Positions 38,476 to 48,375 of a DNA stretch of 64,000 nt are shown here, piece after piece. Positions within the stretch are counted from its first letter, which is position 1; every line of letters starts with the position of its first letter. The DNA is from BJGV01 sp965205785. GTDB taxonomy: Bacteria > Pseudomonadota > Gammaproteobacteria > Burkholderiales > Nitrosomonadaceae. The DNA lies in the NCBI GenBank assembly GCA_965205785.1, contig OZ242188.1, forward strand, positions 1,860,001-1,924,000, given 5' to 3'. The notes under the pieces are model-generated. The model had not been told where the DNA came from. It saw only the letters and a program-made list of their open reading frames with translations, and searched no databases. The translations under genes and the position numbers were made by a program.

Positions 38476-39732
38476 ATGATACGTCGCCATTTTATTAAAT
38501 CACTTGCAATTGCAGCATCACTTAGCGTGATGGGTGCTAATGCTTACGCTGCTGATACCATTAAGGTAGGCATCTTACATTCACTATCAGGTACGATGGC
38601 TATATCTGAAACTGCATTAAAAGAAACAGCGCTCATGACCATCGCCGATATTAATGCTAAAGGCGGCGTAATGGGCAAACAGCTAGAAGCTGTAGTAGTT
38701 GACCCAGCTTCAAACTGGCCATTATTTGCTGAAAAAGCCCGTCAGCTTCTAGGTCAGGATAAGGTTTCAGTAGTATTTGGTTGCTGGACATCAGTTTCAC
38801 GTAAATCAGTGCTACCTGTATTTAAAGAACTAAACGGTCTGCTGTTTTACCCAGTGCAGTATGAGGGTGAAGAGCTGGAATACAACGTATTCTATACCGG
38901 TGCTGCGCCTAATCAGCAGGCAATTCCGGCAGTGGAATACCTAATGAGTGAGGAAGGCGGTGGTGCTAAACGCTGGGTCTTGCTTGGTACCGATTATGTT
39001 TATCCTCGTACTACCAATAAGATCCTACGTGCATTCTTGAAGTCTAAGGGTGTTGCAAACAAGGATATCGATGAGGCATACACTCCGTTCGGTCATAGTG
39101 ACTATCAGACTATTGTTGCTAACGTAAAGAAATTTGCTCAAGGCGGCAAGACTGCGGTAGTTTCTACCATCAACGGTGATTCCAACGTACCTTTCTATAA
39201 AGAGCTGGGCAATGCCGGCTTGAAAGCTACCGATGTACCAGTAGTTGCTTTCTCGGTGGGTGAAGAAGAGTTACGTGGTGTTGATACCAAGCCTCTCGTA
39301 GGTCACCTTGCTTCATGGAACTACTTCCAGTCGCTCAAGAACAAGGAAAACAAGAAATTTATCAAGATGTATAAGGATTGGGCTAAGAAAGCTAAGCTAC
39401 CGAACCCTTCCAGTGTTGTAACCAATGATCCTATGGAAGCTACATATATTGGTATACATATGTGGAAGCAAGCTGTAGAGAAAGCTAAATCTACTGACGT
39501 TGATAAAGTGATTGCTGCTGTAGGCGGTCAAACCTTTAAGGCGCCAAACGGATTTACTATTAAGATGGATGAAAAAAACCATCATCTACACAAACCGGTA
39601 TTTGTCGCGGAAGTACGTTCCGACGGCCAATTCAATGTAGTGTGGAAGACCAAGGGTCCTGTTAAAGCAGCCCCATGGAGCCCACACATTGCAGGTAACG
39701 ATAAGAGAAAAAATTACGCAACAAAGCCGTAA
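38476..39732 (+). CDS. urtA: Urea ABC transporter substrate-binding protein, copy 1
   Basis: The 418-residue periplasmic protein binds urea or short amides for UrtBCDE. Its signal peptide (cleavage after NAYA) has an RRHFIK twin-arginine-like motif. The mature domain has the UrtA pattern IKVGILHSLSGTMAISETALK, VFGCWTSVSRKSVLPVFKE and LFYPVQYEGEE. A strong ribosome site (GGGAGGAG) lies 8 bases before the ATG. The protein is identical in translation to the copy at 45118. Confidence 0.95.
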   Translation: MIRRHFIKSLAIAASLSVMGANAYAADTIKVGILHSLSGTMAISETALKETALMTIADINAKGGVMGKQLEAVVVDPASNWPLFAEKARQLLGQDKVSVVFGCWTSVSRKSVLPVFKELNGLLFYPVQYEGEELEYNVFYTGAAPNQQAIPAVEYLMSEEGGGAKRWVLLGTDYVYPRTTNKILRAFLKSKGVANKDIDEAYTPFGHSDYQTIVANVKKFAQGGKTAVVSTINGDSNVPFYKELGNAGLKATDVPVVAFSVGEEELRGVDTKPLVGHLASWNYFQSLKNKENKKFIKMYKDWAKKAKLPNPSSVVTNDPMEATYIGIHMWKQAVEKAKSTDVDKVIAAVGGQTFKAPNGFTIKMDEKNHHLHKPVFVAEVRSDGQFNVVWKTKGPVKAAPWSPHIAGNDKRKNYATKP

Positions 39733-39753
39733 TTAAGAAGTAAAGAAGTAATT

Positions 39754-39787
39754 AAAACGCCTCCGGATTTCCGGAGGCGTTTTTTTA
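39754..39787 (+). terminator. Terminator after urtA copy 1
   Basis: AACGCCTCCGG (39756-39766) pairs perfectly with CCGGAGGCGTT (39771-39781), followed by T7. It should separate abundant urtA transcript from urtB. Confidence 0.92.
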
Positions 39788-39793
39788 TTTGTT

Positions 39794-40326
39794 ACTATGA
39801 ATTTTTTATGGGTAGGATATTCATTGTAGTAACAAATATATTTAGCTAAATCTGAGTAAATAGAAAATTTACTGAGTGGAATATTCAAATATGATTTAAA
39901 GCAACTATTATTAATGGTGTAAGATAAAATTATAAATTATCAGATACAGCAAAAACTAATTTATATTGATATGAGAGTATCTGAAAATAGAATAACTAAT
40001 AGTTGCTCTAATCGCAGTCAATGAAAGAAAAATTTCGTTTCTTTTGATAGATGAAATAAGCCAAATAATGCAGATGTCGTGAAGGGAAGACAATGCTCAA
40101 AATAATTTTATTTTTTTAAGATTAATTTTTAGTTCTTATATTTCTATAGCCAGCGTAATTTTGGGCTTGACCGATCAAAATGGACTTGATATTATCCGTG
40201 TCGAATTGGGTTTTATGTGTTGTACTAAATCCCCTGAACATGCTTGTTAAGTTGTCTTTCAAGAAGAGAAGAAGAGTCTTTTAAAAAGACCAGATTTTTT
40301 TTCAAAAAGACAAGTAATATTTTTTG
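39794..40326 (+). other. Intergenic region before urtB with attenuator-like repeats
   Basis: About 530 bp without a gene. Near the end GTCTTT (40276-40281) pairs with AAAGAC (40285-40290) before a T8 run (40295-40302). A second GTCTTT (about 40254) and a second AAAAAGAC (40304-40311) allow other pairings. This could be an attenuator of urtB-E. The rest is AT-rich with nothing I can name. Confidence 0.4.
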
Positions 40327-42021
40327 ATGATTTATAATTGGCTTTCCAAAAAGCCATTGGGTATAATTAATTCCATGCTTTGTAAATTTCAGTTCAGGGT
40401 TTCTTCACCTCTACAAATTTTACGCACGATCTTCCTTCTACCATGGTTGGCGGCGATGGTTGCCTTGCCTGTGAATGCTGCTCCACTAGATCCAGAGTTA
40501 GTTGGACAGCTAAATGGAGATGGGAATAAGGCAAAGACTACAGCTATTAAAGAGCTGACTCTTTTAGCAACTCCCGAAGCAATACAAATACTAAATGCAC
40601 TGGCTGATGACCGATTAATGATTGCTGGTGACGACGGAGAGCTTCTTCTTCGTATGGAAGGAGAGCAGGCTTTTGATGCAGCTACCGGTGAAGCTGTTAC
40701 GCCAGTACCAGAAGACATGGATCAGTTGTATCCGAATAACCGCGTACGTGTAGTATTAAATACTAGTTTATCCATATTAAAGCTATTCGACCCGGATCGT
40801 GAGGTTAGGCTTGAGGCAGCCAAGCAGATTGAAGATACAGGGGGAGCGGATGCCGCCTTTCTGCCCGTCATGGATAAGGTTTTGGCAAAAGAATCAGACT
40901 CTGAGATTAAAGAGGTAATAACGCTTATAAAAGCCATGATTGGTGTTAAAAGTACTGATCCAGCCATTAGATTGAAAGCAGTGCAGGATCTGGGAGAGAG
41001 TGATAATCCGGATATTAAATTAATGCTTACTGAACTGACTGATTCTGCTAATGAAGCAGATAGTGGAGTGCGGTCAGCTGCAGCAGAGTCACTAGCATCA
41101 CTTGAGCAGAAGTTATTGATAGGTGAGACGGTTACCCGTGTTTTTACCGGGGTAAGTCTGGGTAGTATTCTTTTATTAGCAGCACTCGGGCTTGCGATTA
41201 CATATGGGGTTATGGGTATTATCAACATGGCTCATGGCGAGTTGCTGATGATTGGTGCCTTTGCAACTTTTGTAGTTCATGATTTCTTCCGAGATCATTT
41301 TGCCGAATATTTTGACTGGTATATAGTCGCTGCGGTTCCGGTGGCATTTTTTAGTGCGGCCATAGTTGGTGTCATAATGGAGCGTACAGTAATTCGATGG
41401 CTTTATGGCCGGGCACTTGAAACACTGCTGACTACTTGGGGTATTTCGCTAATTCTGATTCAAACCGTTCGGGTAACATTCGGTACATTTAATCAGGAAA
41501 TCGCTAATCCGGCATGGTTATCCGGTAGTGTAGAAGTGATGAGTAATGTAAATCTTCCATGGAATAGAATAATAATTATTGCATTTGCAGTATTAGTACT
41601 TATGCTAGTCTGGGTATTGCTTAATCGTACAAGGCTCGGGCTGTTTGTACGTGCGGTAACACAAAATCGTGCTATGGCAGGTTGTGTGGGAGTGCCTACA
41701 GCGCGTATAGATACAGTAGCGTTTGCTTTAGGGGCAGCTATTGCAGGATTAGGTGGCGTTGCATTATCGCAAGTTTCTAATGTAGGTCCAGAAATGGGCC
41801 AGGGTTATATTGTTGATTGTTTCATGACGGTAGTGTTAGGTGGCGTGGGTCAACTCGCCGGTACCGTATGGGCTGCAATGGGTATAGGAATAGTTACAAA
41901 ACTGGTTGAGGGTGGATTGGGTGCAGTATTTGCAAAAATTGTAGTACTTGCAATCATCATCCTTGTTATTCAGAAAAAACCACAGGGATTGTTTGCCCTT
42001 AAAGGTAGGACTGCCGACTAA
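40327..42021 (+). CDS. urtB: Urea ABC transporter permease UrtB
   Basis: The 564-residue protein has a signal-like N-terminus, then a soluble region with repeated short helices (about residues 50-270) typical of long UrtB proteins. A LivH-type membrane domain (about 275-560) follows, with MGIINMAHGELLMIGAFATF, LLTTWGISLILIQ and GVPTARIDTVAFALGAAIAGLGG. It forms the channel with UrtC. ATG 40327 is used; ATG 40375 would still leave a signal peptide. Neither has a good ribosome site. Confidence 0.92.
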   Translation: MIYNWLSKKPLGIINSMLCKFQFRVSSPLQILRTIFLLPWLAAMVALPVNAAPLDPELVGQLNGDGNKAKTTAIKELTLLATPEAIQILNALADDRLMIAGDDGELLLRMEGEQAFDAATGEAVTPVPEDMDQLYPNNRVRVVLNTSLSILKLFDPDREVRLEAAKQIEDTGGADAAFLPVMDKVLAKESDSEIKEVITLIKAMIGVKSTDPAIRLKAVQDLGESDNPDIKLMLTELTDSANEADSGVRSAAAESLASLEQKLLIGETVTRVFTGVSLGSILLLAALGLAITYGVMGIINMAHGELLMIGAFATFVVHDFFRDHFAEYFDWYIVAAVPVAFFSAAIVGVIMERTVIRWLYGRALETLLTTWGISLILIQTVRVTFGTFNQEIANPAWLSGSVEVMSNVNLPWNRIIIIAFAVLVLMLVWVLLNRTRLGLFVRAVTQNRAMAGCVGVPTARIDTVAFALGAAIAGLGGVALSQVSNVGPEMGQGYIVDCFMTVVLGGVGQLAGTVWAAMGIGIVTKLVEGGLGAVFAKIVVLAIIILVIQKKPQGLFALKGRTAD

Positions 42022-42029
42022 AAACTATT

Positions 42030-43145
42030 ATGTCTACTGCGCGCACTCCATTTATTGTTCGTTTTTTCTCTGCTACCGGCCGTACGGGATGGGTGGCTTT
42101 GACCATATTTGCTCTTTTGACTGTAGTGGCGGTACCAGTATGTCACCTTACGTTTTCAGAAGGTGATGCCCTATATATTTCTACTTTTTACGTGACACTT
42201 ATTGGTAAGATTATGTGTTACGCGATTGTGGCAGTAGCTATGGATTTGATCTGGGGGTATGCGGGCGTTCTTTCTTTAGCTCAAGGATTATTTTTCGCGC
42301 TAGGCGGTTATGCTTTTGGTATGTATTTAATGCGTAGTATTGGTCTTGATGGCGTATACCAATCACACCTGCCAGATTTCATGGTTTTTCTTGATTGGAA
42401 AGAATATCCTTGGTTTTGGGCTTTTACTGATAGCTTTCTATATTCAATCTTTTTAGTTATTGCTGCGCCAGGGTTGTTGGCTTTTGTATTTGGTTTTTTT
42501 GTATTCCGTTCGCGTGTTAAAGGCGTTTACTTTGCTATTATCTCTCAGGCAATGCTATATGCGTTCTTGTTACTATTTTTCATGAACAATACTGGTTTTG
42601 GCGGAAACAATGGTTTTACCGATTTCAAGCGTATTCTGGGATATGATATTACTTCTCCTGAAATGAGAGCGACTTTATTTGCATTAAGCTCAGCTACACT
42701 GATGTTTGCACTGCTATTTGGGCGATATCTGGTCTCATCAAAATATGGCCGCATACTGACTGCAATTCGTGATGCAGAGATGAGGGTTATGTTCCTGGGT
42801 TACAATCCATTATGGTATAAACTTTTCGTTTGGACGGCTGCAGCCATAATATGTGGGATTGCCGGAGCACTCTATGTTCCGCAAATTGGCATCATAAACC
42901 CAAGTGAAATGGCAACAGCTAATTCTATTGAGATTGCAATTTGGGCTGCTATAGGCGGTCGAGGTACACTAATTGGTCCTGCAATAGGTGCGTTCGTAGT
43001 TAATTTATCTAAAAGTTGGTTCACCGTAGCATTTCCTGAATTCTGGTTATACTTCCTCGGGCTATTATTTGTATTGGTTACCCTATTGTTACCTCAGGGG
43101 TTAGTAGGTCTATACCAACAACTACGAGCACGGAGCACACGATGA
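42030..43145 (+). CDS. urtC: Urea ABC transporter permease UrtC
   Basis: The 371-residue LivM-type permease has about eight to ten membrane segments and the pattern AVAMDLIWGYAGVLSLAQGLFFALGGYAFGMYLM and AIIGGRGTLIGPAIGAF-like residues near 310. It pairs with UrtB. It begins 8 bases after urtB and overlaps urtD by 4 bases (ATGA), so BCDE are one operon. Confidence 0.93.
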   Translation: MSTARTPFIVRFFSATGRTGWVALTIFALLTVVAVPVCHLTFSEGDALYISTFYVTLIGKIMCYAIVAVAMDLIWGYAGVLSLAQGLFFALGGYAFGMYLMRSIGLDGVYQSHLPDFMVFLDWKEYPWFWAFTDSFLYSIFLVIAAPGLLAFVFGFFVFRSRVKGVYFAIISQAMLYAFLLLFFMNNTGFGGNNGFTDFKRILGYDITSPEMRATLFALSSATLMFALLFGRYLVSSKYGRILTAIRDAEMRVMFLGYNPLWYKLFVWTAAAIICGIAGALYVPQIGIINPSEMATANSIEIAIWAAIGGRGTLIGPAIGAFVVNLSKSWFTVAFPEFWLYFLGLLFVLVTLLLPQGLVGLYQQLRARSTR

Positions 43146-43954
43146 GTGATGTAACAACATCAGATACAAACCAAACAAAAGCTGGAGGTTCTTCATCTGC
43201 TGCTCCGGCACAGAGCGATGATGCAATTCTGGAAATTTCAAATATTTCTGTATCGTTCGATGGCTTTAAGGCGCTTAATGATCTTAGTATGAGATTTATA
43301 CGCAATGAATTGCGCTGCATTATTGGTCCTAATGGTGCTGGTAAAACTACAATGATGGATTGTATTACCGGAAAGACAAGGCCAGATGAAGGAACTTGTA
43401 TTTTTAACAATTCAGTTGATCTTTCAAAACTTTCTGAAGCAGAAATTGCTTTAGTCGGTATTGGTAGAAAATTTCAGAAACCTACCGTATTTGAAAGCCA
43501 CACAGTATTTGAGAATCTTGAACTTGCAATGAAAACTGATAAGCGGGTTCGTTTCAGCTTGTTTGCAGTAGTGGATGATGTTATGCGTGATCGTATTGCT
43601 GATACATTACGAATAGTAAATCTTAACGAGCACGCAGATCAACTAGCAGGGCGTTTATCTCATGGTCAGAAACAATGGTTGGAAATTGGTATGTTGCTAA
43701 TGCAGGATCCTCAGCTTTTATTGTTAGATGAGCCTGTCGCTGGTATGACCGATGATGAAACAGAACGTACAGGTGAATTATTTAATTCTCTGAAAGGTAA
43801 ACATTCGTTAGTTGTGGTTGAACATGACATGGATTTTGTTGCGCAACTTAAGAGTATGGTCACTGTACTTGATCAGGGCTCTATGTTGTGTGAAGGTGAG
43901 ATGGCTGCAGTACAAGCTAATCCGAAAGTTATTGAGGTTTATCTGGGACGTTAA
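43142..43954 (+). CDS. urtD: Urea ABC transporter ATPase UrtD
   Basis: The 270-residue LivG-type ATPase has an extra N-terminal tail of about 30 residues rich in T, S and A. Walker A is GPNGAGKTT (about residue 62), the signature SHGQKQWLEIG and Walker B LLLLDEPVAGM. Hydrolysis drives urea import with UrtE. Confidence 0.93.
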   Translation: MSDVTTSDTNQTKAGGSSSAAPAQSDDAILEISNISVSFDGFKALNDLSMRFIRNELRCIIGPNGAGKTTMMDCITGKTRPDEGTCIFNNSVDLSKLSEAEIALVGIGRKFQKPTVFESHTVFENLELAMKTDKRVRFSLFAVVDDVMRDRIADTLRIVNLNEHADQLAGRLSHGQKQWLEIGMLLMQDPQLLLLDEPVAGMTDDETERTGELFNSLKGKHSLVVVEHDMDFVAQLKSMVTVLDQGSMLCEGEMAAVQANPKVIEVYLGR

Positions 43955-43956
43955 TT

Positions 43957-44652
43957 ATGATGCTAAAGGTTGAAAACCTTAATCAAAAGTATGGTGGTAG
44001 TCACATTCTGCGGGATCTGTCTTTTGAATTAAAGATAGGTGAAGTGACTTGTTTACTAGGCCGAAATGGCGCTGGAAAAACTACATTGCTTAAATGTTTG
44101 ATGGGTGTGGTGAATTCAGCTTCAGGTACAATGACCATGGATGGAAAAGATATAACCCATGATCCATCATACCAACGAGTACGTCATGGCATTGGTTATG
44201 TGCCGCAGGGACGAGAGATTTTTCCTCGATTAACAGTTTTAGAAAATTTAATGATGGGATTAGCATCAAAGCCAGCCAGTACTCCATTGCCTCCTCGTAT
44301 TTACGAAATGTTTCCAATATTAAAAGAATTTCTTAAGCGTAGGGGTGGTGATCTTTCAGGTGGGCAGCAACAGCAGCTTGCTATTGGAAGAGCTTTGGCA
44401 ATTTCTCCGCAGCTTCTGATCTTAGATGAGCCTACTGAAGGTATACAACCATCAATCATTAAAGATATTGAGCGTGCTATTCGCAGCTTAGCTGAGGAAG
44501 GCTCGATGGCTATCTTGCTGGTGGAGCAATATTATGATTTCGCACATTCTCTAGCAGATCAATATTTATTAATGGAGCGTGGTGAATTTATTAAACGTGG
44601 TACAGGTGAAGATATGGAGAAAGACGGTATACGGGAAGCGTTGGCTGTATAA
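43957..44652 (+). CDS. urtE: Urea ABC transporter ATPase UrtE
   Basis: The 231-residue LivF-type ATPase has Walker A GRNGAGKTT (about residue 33), signature LSGGQQQQLAIGRAL and Walker B LLILDEPTEGIQPS. It starts 2 bases after urtD; ATG 43957 or 43960 may be used. It is the last gene of urtBCDE, before the second urtA. Confidence 0.93.
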   Translation: MMLKVENLNQKYGGSHILRDLSFELKIGEVTCLLGRNGAGKTTLLKCLMGVVNSASGTMTMDGKDITHDPSYQRVRHGIGYVPQGREIFPRLTVLENLMMGLASKPASTPLPPRIYEMFPILKEFLKRRGGDLSGGQQQQLAIGRALAISPQLLILDEPTEGIQPSIIKDIERAIRSLAEEGSMAILLVEQYYDFAHSLADQYLLMERGEFIKRGTGEDMEKDGIREALAV

Positions 44653-45034
44653 CTGTTGTGGCCACTCATTAATTACCGTTTAAAATCTGCTCTATTATTT
44701 TTCTCTACATTAAGTATCAATTTTCATTTAGCCTATATTACTTGTCTTATTCCAAAGGCAAGATAAGACCTGTTTTGCCGGTTTGTATATTTTAGTTATA
44801 TGTCTATAAGTTATAGTACCTTATCAGATCTCTTTCGTAAGTTACATTATATTATTACTATGCAGTAATTATAATTACAACATAGAGATGAAGTATATCT
44901 TTATACTCCCATTGTAACTGCTGGACAGAACGTCAAGATTCCTGTATGTTTTAGTTGTATTGGGGGACCAAGGCTGCCATTAAGCAGCATCTTTATTTTC
45001 ATGTCTTATGTCAACGAAAATCCTCGGCATCCCG
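44653..45034. other. Intergenic region between urtE and second urtA
   Basis: About 380 bp without a convincing gene. A hairpin GCTGC-n6-GCAGC (44973-44988), followed by a T-rich stretch, may end the urtBCDE transcript. The sequence before the repeat differs fully from that before copy 1, so the two urtA copies have different distal upstream regions. Confidence 0.5.
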
Positions 45035-45117
45035 TTACTGTTACAGCTGTAGAATTACATTACAGATTTATGTATTTAAGTTTGTTCTATTTAACTCTCA
45101 GGGAGGAGTAACACATT

Positions 45118-46374
45118 ATGATACGTCGCCATTTTATTAAATCACTTGCAATTGCAGCATCACTTAGCGTGATGGGTGCTAATGCTTACGCTGCTGATAC
45201 CATTAAGGTAGGCATCTTACATTCACTATCAGGTACGATGGCTATATCTGAAACTGCATTAAAAGAAACAGCGCTCATGACCATCGCCGATATTAATGCT
45301 AAAGGCGGCGTAATGGGCAAACAGCTAGAAGCTGTAGTAGTTGACCCAGCTTCAAACTGGCCATTATTTGCTGAAAAAGCCCGTCAGCTTCTAGGTCAGG
45401 ATAAGGTTTCAGTAGTATTTGGTTGCTGGACATCAGTTTCACGTAAATCAGTGCTACCTGTATTTAAAGAACTAAACGGTCTGCTGTTTTACCCAGTGCA
45501 GTATGAGGGTGAAGAGCTGGAATACAACGTATTCTATACCGGTGCTGCGCCTAATCAGCAGGCAATTCCGGCAGTGGAATACCTAATGAGTGAGGAAGGC
45601 GGTGGTGCTAAACGCTGGGTCTTGCTTGGTACCGATTATGTTTATCCTCGTACTACCAATAAGATCCTACGTGCATTCTTGAAGTCTAAGGGTGTTGCAA
45701 ACAAGGATATCGATGAGGCATACACTCCGTTCGGTCATAGTGACTATCAGACTATTGTTGCTAACGTAAAGAAATTTGCTCAAGGCGGCAAGACTGCGGT
45801 AGTTTCTACCATCAACGGTGATTCCAACGTACCTTTCTATAAAGAGCTGGGCAATGCCGGCTTGAAAGCTACCGATGTACCAGTAGTTGCTTTCTCGGTG
45901 GGTGAAGAAGAGTTACGTGGTGTTGATACCAAGCCTCTCGTAGGTCACCTTGCTTCATGGAACTACTTCCAGTCGCTCAAGAACAAGGAAAACAAGAAAT
46001 TTATCAAGATGTATAAGGATTGGGCTAAGAAAGCTAAGCTACCGAACCCTTCCAGTGTTGTAACCAATGATCCTATGGAAGCTACATATATTGGTATACA
46101 TATGTGGAAGCAAGCTGTAGAGAAAGCTAAATCTACTGACGTTGATAAAGTGATTGCTGCTGTAGGCGGTCAAACCTTTAAGGCGCCAAACGGATTTACT
46201 ATTAAGATGGATGAAAAAAACCATCATCTACACAAACCGGTATTTGTCGCGGAAGTACGTTCCGACGGCCAATTCAATGTAGTGTGGAAGACCAAGGGTC
46301 CTGTTAAAGCAGCCCCATGGAGCCCACACATTGCAGGTAACGATAAGAGAAAAAATTACGCAACAAAGCCGTAA
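45118..46374 (+). CDS. urtA: Urea ABC transporter substrate-binding protein, copy 2
   Basis: The 418-residue protein is identical to the copy at 38476, with the same ribosome site and terminator. Here urtA lies downstream of urtBCDE. Two copies should raise binding-protein supply at low urea. Recombination between copies would delete or amplify urtBCDE. Confidence 0.95.
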   Translation: MIRRHFIKSLAIAASLSVMGANAYAADTIKVGILHSLSGTMAISETALKETALMTIADINAKGGVMGKQLEAVVVDPASNWPLFAEKARQLLGQDKVSVVFGCWTSVSRKSVLPVFKELNGLLFYPVQYEGEELEYNVFYTGAAPNQQAIPAVEYLMSEEGGGAKRWVLLGTDYVYPRTTNKILRAFLKSKGVANKDIDEAYTPFGHSDYQTIVANVKKFAQGGKTAVVSTINGDSNVPFYKELGNAGLKATDVPVVAFSVGEEELRGVDTKPLVGHLASWNYFQSLKNKENKKFIKMYKDWAKKAKLPNPSSVVTNDPMEATYIGIHMWKQAVEKAKSTDVDKVIAAVGGQTFKAPNGFTIKMDEKNHHLHKPVFVAEVRSDGQFNVVWKTKGPVKAAPWSPHIAGNDKRKNYATKP

Positions 46375-46395
46375 TTAAGAAGTAAAGAAGTAATT

Positions 46396-46429
46396 AAAAC
46401 GCCTCCGGATTTCCGGAGGCGTTTTTTTA
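46396..46429 (+). terminator. Terminator after urtA copy 2
   Basis: The hairpin is the same as at 39754 (11-bp perfect stem, ATTT loop, T7). Confidence 0.92.
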
Positions 46430-46518
46430 TTTGTTTATCTCAGTGTATTTGATCTAGTATTTTTGTATTTATTCAGATCTATTTTCTCATAAATTATGAG
46501 AACTAATGTTATAAAACC

Positions 46519-46902
46519 TTAAATAAGTAGTAGAGCAGCTGCAACATTTCGTCCTTCTGCCATTAGGATATTATAGGTTCGACATGCAGCATTTGTATCC
46601 ATTACTTCAACGCCGATTTTATCTGTGATTAATTTTTTTGTTACTAATGGCGAAGGAAATTGTAGGGTAGCTCCAGTACCCAATAACACAATTTCAGGTT
46701 GAAATGGAAGCAAAAGTTCCAAATGTTCTTCTGAGAGTTGCTCAAAAGTTTGTACTTGCCAGTTTTCAATAATATGATCTGGCATAGTGATCAGGTTATT
46801 ATCATATCGTTTCTGGTTAACAATAACATAGCCTGAACCATAGCCTGTAAAAAGATTTTTTTCAGTAGAGTTAGAAAGATGTAATTTCAATATAGGCTCC
46901 AT
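46519..46902 (-). CDS. Mth938-domain (DUF498) protein
   Basis: The 127-residue protein matches the Mth938/NDUFAF3-like fold: GYGSGYVIVNQKRYDNNLITMPD, PEIVLLGTGATLQFPSP and GVEVMDTNAACRTYNILMAEGRNVAAALLL. The eukaryotic relative assists complex I assembly; bacterial function is not settled. It is divergent from the aminotransferase, an arrangement frequent in betaproteobacteria. Confidence 0.85.
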   Translation of the reverse strand: MEPILKLHLSNSTEKNLFTGYGSGYVIVNQKRYDNNLITMPDHIIENWQVQTFEQLSEEHLELLLPFQPEIVLLGTGATLQFPSPLVTKKLITDKIGVEVMDTNAACRTYNILMAEGRNVAAALLLI

Positions 46903-47078
46903 TTGCAGCGGATTAGCTGGTCAGGTAACATTACATCTTTTTGGCGTAGTAATAAAGTGGAAAAGTGATAGAAGTAAAATAGTTCTTCTAGATTTACAGG
47001 ATTACTGACGTAAGCAGTGAATTGTTGTATAAGCTCTCTTCTCACTGTAACTTCTTACAGATTAAGGCTAATTTATTT

Positions 47079-48305
47079 ATGCAATCAAAATTAAAATCTA
47101 GCAAACTTGCTAATGTCTGCTACGACATTCGTGGGCCAGTACTTGATCAGGCTAAGCTGATGGAAGAGGAAGGACAACATATCATTAAACTCAATATAGG
47201 AAATCCTGGGTCATTTGGTTTTGATGCGCCGGAAGAAATACTAAAAGATGTAATTCACAATTTATCAGATGCATCTGGATATTGTGATTCAAAAGGCTTA
47301 TTTGCAGCTCGTAAGGCTATCATGCATTATGCTCAGGAAAGGAATATACAAGATGTACAAATGGAAGATATCTTTATTGGTAATGGTGTATCTGAATTAA
47401 TTGTTATGTCAATGCAAGCACTTCTTAATGATGGAGATGAGGTGCTGATTCCCTCACCAGATTATCCTCTATGGACTGCAGCAGTTGTTCTTGCGGGCGG
47501 TGTAGCGCGACACTATATGTGTGATGAGCAAGCAAACTGGTTTCCTGATCTTGATGATATTCGTTCTAAAATAACATCAAAGACCAAAGCTATAGTTATT
47601 ATTAATCCTAATAATCCGACTGGATCAATTTATTCTGATGATTTATTGTGTGAAATTATTGATATCGCCAGAATAAATAATCTCATCATTTATTCTGATG
47701 AGATATATGACAAAGTCTTGTACGATAATGCTACACATACTTCTGTTGCTTCGCTAGCAAATGACGTTTTCTTTGTAACATTTAGTGGTTTATCTAAGAA
47801 TTATCGTGTTGCTGGATTTCGTACAGGTTGGGCTATTGTTTCTGGTAAAAAATACCTTGCTCAAGATTATATTACTGGCTTAACTATGCTTGCTTCAATG
47901 CGTTTATGTGCGAATGTTCCTGCACAATATGGTATTCAAACCGCACTAGGTGGCTACCAAAGTATTAATGACTTAGTTGCGCCAGGAGGGAGACTTGTAA
48001 GGCAGCGAGATCTTGCATGGGATCTTCTTACTAGAATCCCAGGAATTACCTGTTTTAAGCCGCCTGCAGCAATGTATTTATTTCCTCGTTTAGATCCAAA
48101 AATATATCCAATCAAGGATGACCAACAGTTTGTACTAGATATTCTAGTGGAGGAAAAAGTTCTATTAGTTCAGGGGAGTGGCTTTAATTGGCCTTATCCA
48201 GATCATTTTCGAGTTGTTTTTCTTCCAAATAGTGATGATATTACTGAAGCTATTCACCGTATTGCATGTTATCTTGAGCGATATAGAAAGCGTCATGAGA
48301 CATAG
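47079..48305 (+). CDS. Alanine-type aminotransferase (AlaA-like)
   Basis: The 408-residue class I PLP enzyme has NIGNPGSFGFDAPEEIL near the start, NPNNPTGSIYS, YSDEIYDKVLYD and the PLP lysine K240 in SGLSKNYRVAGFRTGW. The pattern is that of AlaA/YfbQ, making alanine from pyruvate and glutamate. ATG 47079 gives the family N-terminus (LANVCYDIRGPVLDQA). It lies before hom and thrC, as in many betaproteobacteria. Confidence 0.87.
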   Translation: MQSKLKSSKLANVCYDIRGPVLDQAKLMEEEGQHIIKLNIGNPGSFGFDAPEEILKDVIHNLSDASGYCDSKGLFAARKAIMHYAQERNIQDVQMEDIFIGNGVSELIVMSMQALLNDGDEVLIPSPDYPLWTAAVVLAGGVARHYMCDEQANWFPDLDDIRSKITSKTKAIVIINPNNPTGSIYSDDLLCEIIDIARINNLIIYSDEIYDKVLYDNATHTSVASLANDVFFVTFSGLSKNYRVAGFRTGWAIVSGKKYLAQDYITGLTMLASMRLCANVPAQYGIQTALGGYQSINDLVAPGGRLVRQRDLAWDLLTRIPGITCFKPPAAMYLFPRLDPKIYPIKDDQQFVLDILVEEKVLLVQGSGFNWPYPDHFRVVFLPNSDDITEAIHRIACYLERYRKRHET

Positions 48306-48375
48306 TACTAGTTGGATTATTCATCAAATATATTCTGAAGAGACAAAATTATTGTTATCCATTAAATTATAAATT

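Larger units (their letters stand above)
38393..39793 (+). repeat. 1.4-kb direct repeat, copy 1 (urtA with leader and terminator)
   Basis: The stretch recurs at 45035-46435, offset 6642 bp. The only difference I find is C at 38448 against T at 45090. It covers 83 bp of leader, all of urtA and the terminator. Confidence 0.9.
45035..46435 (+). repeat. 1.4-kb direct repeat, copy 2
   Basis: This matches 38393-39793 with one difference seen (45090). Near identity over 1.4 kb means recent duplication or ongoing gene conversion. Confidence 0.9.

Noticed and set aside
40722..41228. 168-codon minus-strand open frame inside urtB
   Set aside because: Antisense shadow of a well-conserved permease; no promoter, ribosome site or recognisable domain.
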